A stretch of DNA of 64,000 nt from Jannaschia sp. Os4 (GTDB lineage: Bacteria > Pseudomonadota > Alphaproteobacteria > Rhodobacterales > Rhodobacteraceae), in NCBI RefSeq assembly GCF_016820245.1, contig NZ_JAFCAR010000004.1:806001-870000 (forward strand), read 5' to 3'. Below, piece by piece: positions 43,323-49,610 of this stretch (positions within the stretch are counted from its first letter, which is position 1; each line of letters opens with the position of its first letter). The notes under the pieces are model-generated. The model was not told the DNA's origin. It was given only the letters and a program-made list of their open reading frames with translations, and ran no database searches. The position numbers and the translations under genes are program-made.

Positions 43323-43609
43323 CCCTGCACCATCGCGTAGGTCACGACCGTCTTGGAGCGCAGCATCGGCGCCACCGCCTCGTCGAACCTGAGGTAGTGG
43401 GGCATCGTCCTGTGGACCCCGAAGCCGGCCTCGTCCTCGTAGAGTTCGTAGAGGAACACCTCGTCGGGCCGCGACGGGTCGGTGAGGACGTCGAAGCGGT
43501 GGCAGGCGGGCTCGTCGGCGACGGAGGCGCGGGCGTTCTCCAGCATGAGGGGCATGAACTCGGCCATGTGGTCGGGCGTGACGATGAGGCGGACGGTGAC
43601 GGCGAACAT
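43319..43609 (-). CDS. Antibiotic biosynthesis monooxygenase (ABM) domain protein
   Basis: This 96-residue protein has the ferredoxin-like ABM fold: MFAVTVRLIVTPDHMAEFMPLMLENARASVADEPACHRFDVLTDPSRPDEVFLYELYED. Related short proteins act as quinol monooxygenases or LsrG-type isomerases. ATG at 43609 is the first start with family character. It is coupled to the MBL hydrolase, which suggests a shared catabolic step, and divergent from the decarboxylating dehydrogenase gene. Confidence 0.87.
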   Translation of the reverse strand: MFAVTVRLIVTPDHMAEFMPLMLENARASVADEPACHRFDVLTDPSRPDEVFLYELYEDEAGFGVHRTMPHYLRFDEAVAPMLRSKTVVTYAMVQG

Positions 43610-43661
43610 GGCGACTCCGGTCGGGTGCGGTATGGGGGGAGGGAAGCACGGGAGGGGGCGC

Positions 43662-44717
43662 ATGGGGAAGTATTCGATCGCGGTGTTCCGCGGGGACGGC
43701 ATCGGACCGGAGATCATGGGGCCGACGCTGCGGGTGCTGGAACGGCTCTGCCCCGACCGGTTCGAGTGGGTGGACTGCCCGGCGGGGGCCGCCGCCTATC
43801 TGGATCAGGGCACGGACCTGCCCGCCGCGTCGCTGGACGCGGCGCGCCAGGCGGACGCCATCCTGCTGTCCTGCTTGGGCGATCCGGCGGTGCGCTTCCC
43901 CGACGGGACGGAGATGACGCCGCAGATCGACATCCGCATCGCGCTCGACCTCTACGCGGGCGTCCGGCCCGTGCGGATCGTGCCGGGGCTGCGGACGCCG
44001 CTGGCCGATCCGGGGGCGGTGGACTTCGTGCTCGTCCGCGAGAGCACCGAGGGGCTGTTCCACACGCAGGGCAAGGGGCTGGTCGAGGCGGACCATGCGG
44101 AGGAGACGCTGCGCCTGACGCGCAAGACGACGGAGAAGGTGTGCCGCTTCGCCTTCCGCTTGGCCGAGCAGCGCCGCGCGAAGGGCCATCCGGGCCGGGT
44201 GACGAGCGTGGACAAGGCCAACGTGTTCCGCGCCTTCGCCTTCTGGCGCGAGGTGTTCGACGGGGTGGCCGTCGACTATCCGCACCTGACGGCGGACCAC
44301 GCCTACGTGGACGCGATGGCGCTGTGGATGGTGACCAAGCCCGCCGCGTGGGACGTGATGGTGACCGAGAACATGTTCGGCGACATCCTGTCGGACCTCG
44401 GCGCGGGACTGATGGGCGGCCTCGGCGTCGCGCCCTCGGCCGACATTGGGGACGACCACGCCGTGTTCCAGCCCTGCCACGGCTCGGCGCCGGACATCGC
44501 GGGGCGCGGCATCGCCAACCCGGCGGCGATGATCCTGTCGGCGGCGATGATGCTGGACTGGCTGGGCGAGCGGCACGGCGACGCCGCGATGACGGAGGCG
44601 GGCGCGCGGCTCACGGCCGCCGTCGATGCCTGCCTCGGCGCGGGCGAGACGACCGGAGACCTCGGCGGGTCGCTCGACACGGAGGGCGCGGCGGAGGCGG
44701 TGCTGGCCCGCCTGTGA
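43662..44717 (+). CDS. Isocitrate/isopropylmalate dehydrogenase family protein
   Basis: This 351-residue decarboxylating beta-hydroxyacid dehydrogenase has IAVFRGDGIGPEIMGPTLRVL, RESTEGLFHTQG for substrate phosphate or side-chain contact, VTSVDKANVFR with the catalytic Lys, VTENMFGDILSDLGAGLMGGLG with the metal Asp, and CHGSAPDIAGRGIANP for NAD. It may be LeuB-like, a tartrate dehydrogenase or a homoisocitrate enzyme; no leuCD genes are near. ATG at 43662. It is coupled to a Gfo/Idh/MocA gene by a GTGA overlap. Confidence 0.87.
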   Translation: MGKYSIAVFRGDGIGPEIMGPTLRVLERLCPDRFEWVDCPAGAAAYLDQGTDLPAASLDAARQADAILLSCLGDPAVRFPDGTEMTPQIDIRIALDLYAGVRPVRIVPGLRTPLADPGAVDFVLVRESTEGLFHTQGKGLVEADHAEETLRLTRKTTEKVCRFAFRLAEQRRAKGHPGRVTSVDKANVFRAFAFWREVFDGVAVDYPHLTADHAYVDAMALWMVTKPAAWDVMVTENMFGDILSDLGAGLMGGLGVAPSADIGDDHAVFQPCHGSAPDIAGRGIANPAAMILSAAMMLDWLGERHGDAAMTEAGARLTAAVDACLGAGETTGDLGGSLDTEGAAEAVLARL

Positions 44718-45700
44718 TCCGGGTCGGCCTGCTGGGGCTGGGCTACTTCGCGCGGTTCCACGCCGATGCGTGGCGGCGGCTGGCGGGGGCCACGCTGGTC
44801 GCCACGGCGGATGCCGATCCGGCCAAGGGCGCGACCCACACGGACCTCGCGGGGCTGCTGTCCGAACGGCTCGACGTCGTGGACATCGCCACCCCGCCGC
44901 CCACCCACGCGGCGGCGATCCGGCAGGCGCTGGAGGCGCGGCCCGAGGCCATCGTCTGCCAGAAGCCCTTCTGCACCTCGCTCGCCGAGGCGGAGGCCGT
45001 CACGGCGGAGGCCGAGGCGGCGGGCGTGCCGCTGGTCGTGCACGAGAACTTCCGATTCCAGCCGTGGTGGCGCGCGATCCGCGCAGCCGTCGCGGACGGC
45101 GAGATCGGTGCGCCCCTGACCGCCACCTTCCGACTGCGCCCCGGCGACGGGCGGGGACCGGACGCCTACGTGGAACGCCAGCCCTACTTCCAGACGATGG
45201 AGCGGTTCCTGCTCCACGAGACGGGGGTGCATTACCTCGACGTGTTCCGCTGGCTCCTCGGCGCGCCCGACTGGGTGCAGGCGGACCTGCGGCGGCTGAA
45301 CCCGGCCATCGCCGGCGAGGACGCGGGCCACGTCCTGCTCGGCTGGGCGGACGGGCGGCGCGCGTTGCTCGACGGCAACCGGCTGGTGGACCACGCGGCG
45401 GCGACGACGCGGCTGACCTTCGGCGAGGCGCTGGTTGAAGGGGACGGCGGTGTGCTGACGCTCACCGGGGACGGGCGGGTCGCGCGCCGGGCGCATGGCG
45501 CGGTGGAGGGCGAAGAAGTGCTGGCGCCGCGGGACTGGCCGGGCTTCGCCGGGGACAGCGTGGCCGCGTTCCAGCGGCACGTGCTCGAAGGGCTGGAGAG
45601 CGGCGCGTTCGAGACCGGGGCGCGGGACTACCTGGAGGTGATGCGGCTGGTGGAGGCCGGCTATGCGAGCGCGGCGGAGGGGCGGCGCGTGGCGGTGTAG
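44714..45700 (+). CDS. Gfo/Idh/MocA family oxidoreductase
   Basis: This 328-residue NAD(P)-dependent dehydrogenase has the N-terminal Rossmann fold (IRVGLLGLGYFARFHADAWRRL, then DVVDIATPPPTHAAAI) and the usual EKP motif altered to QKPF (IVCQKPFCTS). The His of the C-terminal half, HETGVHYLDVFRWLLGAP, is in place. A sugar or inositol substrate is typical for the family. The GTG start at 44714 overlaps the previous stop as GTGA. Its TAG stop lies in a hairpin repeat arm. Confidence 0.88.
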   Translation: MIRVGLLGLGYFARFHADAWRRLAGATLVATADADPAKGATHTDLAGLLSERLDVVDIATPPPTHAAAIRQALEARPEAIVCQKPFCTSLAEAEAVTAEAEAAGVPLVVHENFRFQPWWRAIRAAVADGEIGAPLTATFRLRPGDGRGPDAYVERQPYFQTMERFLLHETGVHYLDVFRWLLGAPDWVQADLRRLNPAIAGEDAGHVLLGWADGRRALLDGNRLVDHAAATTRLTFGEALVEGDGGVLTLTGDGRVARRAHGAVEGEEVLAPRDWPGFAGDSVAAFQRHVLEGLESGAFETGARDYLEVMRLVEAGYASAAEGRRVAV

Positions 45701-45748
45701 GATGGGCGGAGGCCCACGCGGCGGGACCGTGGGCTTTCGCCCGCCCTA
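45698..45748. repeat. Hairpin repeat, family B copy 1
   Basis: Two 21-base arms (45698-45718 and 45728-45748) pair with several G-U pairs and one mismatch around a 9-base loop. The arms begin and end with the TAG stop codons of the convergent Gfo/Idh and rpe genes. The right arm is identical, in reverse complement, to the left arm of the copy at 59184-59235. It probably serves as a bidirectional terminator. Confidence 0.8.
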
Positions 45749-46432
45749 CGCCCGCGCGCCCTCCGCGGCCCCCCGGATCTCGCGGATCGCGGCGCCGTAG
45801 CCCTCCGGCGCCTCGACCGAGCCGTGCTTGAACACCGCCGACCCGGCCACCAGCACGTCCGCCCCCGCCGCCGCGACCTTGGGCGCGGTCGAGGGGTCCA
45901 CGCCCCCGTCGATCTCGATATGCACGTCGCGGTCGCCGATCATCTCGCGCAGGCGCGCCACCTTGGGCACGCAGGTCTCGATGAAGGACTGCCCGCCGAA
46001 GCCGGGGTTCACCGTCATCACGCAGACGAGGTCCACGAGGTCCAGCACCTCGGCCACCGCCTCCGCCGGCGTCGCGGGGTTCAGCGCCACGCCGGGGCGG
46101 ACGCCCGCCGCGCGGATGGCCTGCAACGTGCGGTGCAGGTGCGGCCCCGCCTCGGCATGGGCCGTGATCACGTCGGCCCCCGCCTGCGCGAAGGCGTCGA
46201 TGTAGGGGTCCACCGGCGCGATCATCAGGTGCACGTCCATCACGCCCGAGATGTGCGGGCGGAGCGCGGCGCACATGGCCGGGCCGAAGGTGAGGTTCGG
46301 CACGAAATGCCCGTCCATCACGTCGACATGGACCCAATCGGCGCCCTGCGCCTCCACCGCGCGGCACTCGGCCCCGAAGGCGGCGAAGTCGGCGGCGAGG
46401 ATCGACGGGGCGATCAGGATCGGATTGGTCAT
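45746..46432 (-). CDS. rpe: Ribulose-phosphate 3-epimerase
   Basis: Rpe interconverts ribulose-5-phosphate and xylulose-5-phosphate in the pentose phosphate and Calvin pathways. The 228-residue TIM barrel has [10 protein letters not shown], the catalytic-metal [28 protein letters not shown] and IEIDGGV. ATG at 46432 follows GGAGGT; a GTG at 46441 is less likely. Its TAG stop lies in the right arm of the hairpin repeat at 45698-45748. Confidence 0.97.
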   Translation of the reverse strand: MTNPILIAPSILAADFAAFGAECRAVEAQGADWVHVDVMDGHFVPNLTFGPAMCAALRPHISGVMDVHLMIAPVDPYIDAFAQAGADVITAHAEAGPHLHRTLQAIRAAGVRPGVALNPATPAEAVAEVLDLVDLVCVMTVNPGFGGQSFIETCVPKVARLREMIGDRDVHIEIDGGVDPSTAPKVAAAGADVLVAGSAVFKHGSVEAPEGYGAAIREIRGAAEGARA

Positions 46433-46456
46433 GGCGGGCACCTCCTGCGCGCCGCC

Positions 46457-47035
46457 CTACCCCTCCGCCCCCCGGTTGGCGAGGGGCAGGACGACCCGCC
46501 GCTCCGTCACGATCTCGGCCAGCGCCACGTCCGTCGCCTCGCGCGGGATCTGCTCCATCCGCTGCGCCTCGAAGGCGAGGCCGATGGCGCGCATCTCGGG
46601 CCGGGCGGCCAGCGTGCGGTCGTAGAACCCGCCGCCGTAGCCCAGCCGCCCGCCGCCGAGATCCCAGCCCAGCAGCGGGACGATGGCCACCTCCGGCACC
46701 CGCCACGCGCCGTCCACGGGGATGGGGACGCCGAACGCGCCCTCCTCCACCTCGCAGCCGGGCGTCCACTCGCGGAAGCGCAGCGGCGCGCCCTTGGACA
46801 CGACGACGGGCACGCAGATGCGGTTGTCGGCGGCGAGCGCGCGCATCGCGCCCGTGGGGTCCGCCTCCGACCCGATCGGCAGGTAGCCCGCGATCACCGC
46901 GCCCCGCAGATCGCGCAGCCGCGCCCACAGGCGGGTCGCCGCCGCCGCGCGGGGCAAGGGCCCGACGCCGTCCCGCGCCGCGCGGCACAGGCGGCGCGCT
47001 TGCACCTTGAGCGCCCCGAAGCTAGCCGAGCCCAT
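46457..47035 (-). CDS. 5-formyltetrahydrofolate cyclo-ligase (MTHFS/YgfA)
   Basis: This 192-residue protein converts 5-formyl-THF to 5,10-methenyl-THF. The conserved VPLLGWDLGGGRLGYGGGFYDRTL block and the C-terminal LAFEAQRMEQIPREATDVALAEIVTE are family marks, and the N-terminal basic segment (KVQARRLCRAARDG) is typical. The ATG at 47035 overlaps the ATG of the divergent VOC gene within CATG; a GTG at 47047 is an alternative. It precedes rpe by 24 bases. Confidence 0.9.
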   Translation of the reverse strand: MGSASFGALKVQARRLCRAARDGVGPLPRAAAATRLWARLRDLRGAVIAGYLPIGSEADPTGAMRALAADNRICVPVVVSKGAPLRFREWTPGCEVEEGAFGVPIPVDGAWRVPEVAIVPLLGWDLGGGRLGYGGGFYDRTLAARPEMRAIGLAFEAQRMEQIPREATDVALAEIVTERRVVLPLANRGAEG

Positions 47036-47636
47036 GTTCTCCGCCACGCTCGATCACCTCGTCGTCACCGCCGCCACCGTCGAGGACGGGGCCGCGCACA
47101 TCCAGTCCGCCGTGGGCATAGCGACTGGACCCGGCGGACGCCACGCCCGGCTGGGCACGTGGAACCGGCTGCTCTCGCTCGGCGACTGCTACATGGAGGC
47201 CATCGCGGTCGATCCCGAGGCCGGGCCGCCCGACCACGCCCGCTGGTTCGGCCTCGACGACCGCACCGGCCCGCCGCGCCTGACGCACTGGGCGGTCGCG
47301 GTCTCCGACCTCGACGCCGCCGTCGCCGCGCATCCCCATGCCGGCGACGTGCTCTCGTTCGAGCGGAACGGCCTGCGCTGGCGCATGGCGGTGCCCCCGG
47401 ACGGGCGCTACGCGTTCGACGACCTCTTCCCGGCGCTCCTGCAATGGGAGACGGACCCGCCGTCCCTGCCGCCATCGGGCGCGCGGCTGGCCAGCCTCAC
47501 CCTGTCGCATCCGGACGCCCCCGCGCTGGCGGCGGAACTGGGCGCGCTCCTCGACGACCCGCGGGTCGCCGCGCGCGAGGGGGAGGCGCGCCTGTCGGCC
47601 CGGATCGACACGCCGGACGGCCCGCGCGACCTGTGA
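47034..47636 (+). CDS. VOC/glyoxalase-like domain protein
   Basis: This 200-residue protein starts MFSATLDHLVVTAATVEDGAAHIQSAVGI and has HARLGTWNRLLSLGDCYMEAIAVDPEA, the glyoxalase_3-like pattern, with a second half ending in RLASLTLSHPDAPALAAEL. The enzymatic role is unknown. The ATG at 47034 lies on the MTHFS start (CATG); an upstream in-frame start at 47007 would lie inside the opposite gene. It is coupled to the small zincin gene by GTGA. Confidence 0.8.
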   Translation: MFSATLDHLVVTAATVEDGAAHIQSAVGIATGPGGRHARLGTWNRLLSLGDCYMEAIAVDPEAGPPDHARWFGLDDRTGPPRLTHWAVAVSDLDAAVAAHPHAGDVLSFERNGLRWRMAVPPDGRYAFDDLFPALLQWETDPPSLPPSGARLASLTLSHPDAPALAAELGALLDDPRVAAREGEARLSARIDTPDGPRDL

Positions 47637-48022
47637 CGCCGCCCGACGCCGCCGCATTGCTGGAGATGGCTGAGGCGGCCCGCGCCGCCCTGCCCGCCCC
47701 CTTCGCCGCCGGCGCCGCCGAGGTGCGGATCGCGGTCGAGGAATGGCCGTCCGACGAGGTGCTCGACGACTTGGGGATCGAGGACGCCTACGACCTGACC
47801 GGCCTCTACGAGGGCGTGGCCCTGACCGAGCGCTCCGTCGCGGACCCGCCGACCGAGCCGAGCCGCGTCACCCTCTACCGCCGCCCGCTGCTCGACGAAT
47901 GGGCCGCGCGGGGCGACGTCGAGCTGGCCGACCTCGTCACCCATGTCGTCGTCCACGAGCTCGCCCACCACTTCGGCTGGTCGGACGACGACATCGCCGC
48001 CATCGACCGCTGGTGGGAATGA
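47633..48022 (+). CDS. Small metallopeptidase (DUF1025/zincin-like)
   Basis: This 129-residue protein has the zinc motif H108-E109-x-x-H112 with the extended signature VVVHELAHHFGWSDDD, typical of the short zincin family related to Thermus TTHA0227. The remainder is a mixed alpha/beta fold including DLTGLYEGVAL and SRVTLYRRPLL. The role is unknown. The GTG start at 47633 overlaps the VOC stop as GTGA. A hairpin and a diverged family A repeat separate it from carD. Confidence 0.9.
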   Translation: MTPPDAAALLEMAEAARAALPAPFAAGAAEVRIAVEEWPSDEVLDDLGIEDAYDLTGLYEGVALTERSVADPPTEPSRVTLYRRPLLDEWAARGDVELADLVTHVVVHELAHHFGWSDDDIAAIDRWWE

Positions 48023-48026
48023 CGAA

Positions 48027-48049
48027 GGGGCGGCCCCAAGGACCGCCCC
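48027..48049 (+). terminator. Hairpin after the zincin gene
   Basis: GGGGCGG (48027-48033) pairs with CCGCCCC (48043-48049) directly after the zincin stop and before the convergent carD gene. It overlaps the start of the diverged family A repeat. There is no U-tract; a termination role is inferred. Confidence 0.5.
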
Positions 48050-48085
48050 CTCGATGTTCCGCAAATACTCGGACGCGACGCCTCA
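48048..48085. repeat. Diverged family A repeat at the carD 3' end
   Basis: This copy shares CCCTCGATGTTCC and AAATACTC with the arms at 14866-15104 but differs in the rest. It ends with the reverse complement of the carD stop codon, as the other copies do for their genes. It is single, not paired with an inverted partner. Confidence 0.65.
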
Positions 48086-48586
48086 GGCCGCGCGGGCGCT
48101 CAGGATCTCGTCCACGGCCTTGAGCGCGCCGTCCTCGTCCATCTTGTTCACGGCAGCCAGTTCCCGCGTCAGCCGGTCCAGCGCCGCCTCGTAGAGCTGG
48201 CGCTCCGAGTAAGACTGCTCGCGCTGCTCGTCGTTGCGGTGCAGGTCGCGCACCACCTCGGCGATGGCGATCAGGTCGCCCGAGTTGATCTTGGCCTCGT
48301 ATTCCTGCGCCCGGCGCGACCACATGGCCTTCTTGACCTTGGCCTTGCCCTTCAGGGTCGTCATCGCCTTCTCGATCACGTCCGGCGCCGAAAGGGAGCG
48401 CAGGCCGGAGTCGGTCGCCTTGTTGGTCGGCACCCGGAGCGTCATCTTGTCCTTCGCGAAGGTGATGACGAACAGTTCGAGTTCGGTCCCCGCGATCTCC
48501 TGGGTCTCGATGCTGACGATCTGGCCCACGCCGTGCGCGGGGTACACGACGTAGTCGTCGGGGCGGAAGTCGGGCTTCTTGGCCAT
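48083..48586 (-). CDS. carD: CarD family transcriptional regulator
   Basis: CarD binds RNA polymerase beta and stabilises open complexes at promoters lacking a strong -10 contact, as shown in mycobacteria and Rhodobacter. The 167-residue protein begins MAKKPDFRPDDYVVYPAHGVGQIVSIET, the RNA-polymerase-interaction domain, then the DNA-binding helical domain with AMWSRRAQEYEAKINSGDLIAIAEVVRDLHRND. ATG at 48586 follows GAAGGAGA. It is preceded by fdxA on the same strand after a 231-base gap. Confidence 0.96.
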   Translation of the reverse strand: MAKKPDFRPDDYVVYPAHGVGQIVSIETQEIAGTELELFVITFAKDKMTLRVPTNKATDSGLRSLSAPDVIEKAMTTLKGKAKVKKAMWSRRAQEYEAKINSGDLIAIAEVVRDLHRNDEQREQSYSERQLYEAALDRLTRELAAVNKMDEDGALKAVDEILSARAA

Positions 48587-48817
48587 GGGGTCTCCTTCGC
48601 GTTGGGCGGCCCGTCGCTTCCGGTGCGGACGGAAAACCGGGCCGCGCCGCGCGGCCAAGGGCGCGCGGTGGGGTCCGGGTCTGGGCGGCTCAATGGACGG
48701 CGGCGGCGGCCGCGTCCGGGGGTGGCAGAACAGGCGGGGCTGGCCCGCGACGCGGGGACCATACCATGAAAAGGGGCGGTTCGGAAGCGGCGGGCGGACG
48801 CGCCGCGCGCGGCCCGG

Positions 48818-49153
48818 TCAGCCGCCCTCGCCCGGCGCCTCCGAGAACAGCTCCATCTTGCCTTCCTTGCCGTCCATCTCCTCGGCGTTCGGAAGCGGAT
48901 CCTTCTTGGTGATGATCACCGGCCAGATCTCGGAGTACTTGCGGTTGAACTCCACCCACTTCTCCATGTCCGGCTCGGTGTCGGGCCGGATCGCGTCGGC
49001 GGGGCACTCGGGCTCGCAGACGCCGCAGTCGATGCACTCGTCGGGATGGATCACCAGCATGTTCTCGCCCTCGTAGAAGCAGTCCACGGGGCACACCTCG
49101 ACGCAGTCGGTGTACTTGCAGGCGATGCAGCTGTCGTTGACGATATAGGTCAT
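48818..49153 (-). CDS. fdxA: Seven-iron ferredoxin (FdxA)
   Basis: This 111-residue ferredoxin has cysteines C9, C17, C21, C25, C40, C43, C46 and C50 ([35 protein letters not shown]), the set for one [3Fe-4S] and one [4Fe-4S] cluster; C12 replaces nothing essential. The C-terminal extension ([20 protein letters not shown]) is typical of FdxA. It carries electrons in general metabolism. ATG at 49153. CarD follows and an S4 protein precedes it. Confidence 0.96.
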   Translation of the reverse strand: MTYIVNDSCIACKYTDCVEVCPVDCFYEGENMLVIHPDECIDCGVCEPECPADAIRPDTEPDMEKWVEFNRKYSEIWPVIITKKDPLPNAEEMDGKEGKMELFSEAPGEGG

Positions 49154-49198
49154 CGGGGTCCTCGGGCGGCGGGGCGCGTCAGGTGGTCGGAGGCGTCC

Positions 49199-49600
49199 CT
49201 ACGCCCCGCCCTCCGGGGGTTCAAGCGGGCCACCGGTCGCATCCCCGTGAGGGCGCGCGCCCTCCCGGTCCCGGTCCATGTCGCGCCGCGCCTTGCCGGT
49301 CGGGCGGGCGCCCACGCGGGGCACCGGGGGCGGGGTATGGTCGGCGTAGAGCGCCTGCGCCTCCGGCGCGGGGCCGCGCCTGTCGGACAGGCCCGCAACC
49401 TCCACCACGCGGATCGTGCGGCCCTGCGGGAAGGTCAGCGTGTCGCCGGGGCTCACGGCGGTGGAGGTCTTGGTCACCCGCTCGCCGTTCACCCGGACGC
49501 TCCCGTCGCCCACCACGCGGGCGGCGAGCGAGCGTGTCTTGAAGAAGCGCGCGGTCCAGAGCCACTTGTCCAGCCGCTGCTTGGCGCGCGGCTCGCTCAC
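49199..49600 (-). CDS. S4 domain RNA-binding protein (Hsp15-like)
   Basis: This 133-residue protein has an S4 RNA-binding domain in its first half (RLDKWLWTARFFKTRSLAARVVGDGSVRVNGERVTKTSTAVSPGDTL) and a basic, disordered tail. It resembles heat-shock protein 15 (HslR), which recognises free 50S subunits carrying nascent chains. The start is GTG at 49600, 10 bases downstream of the helicase stop, so it is probably co-transcribed with the helicase. Confidence 0.88.
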   Translation of the reverse strand: MSEPRAKQRLDKWLWTARFFKTRSLAARVVGDGSVRVNGERVTKTSTAVSPGDTLTFPQGRTIRVVEVAGLSDRRGPAPEAQALYADHTPPPVPRVGARPTGKARRDMDRDREGARPHGDATGGPLEPPEGGA

Positions 49601-49610
49601 GCGCCCCGGC

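Noticed and set aside
37820-45700. Genomic island spanning the orphan and TRAP genes
   Set aside because: Only the orphan gene shows clearly different base usage; there is no integrase, tRNA or direct repeat boundary.
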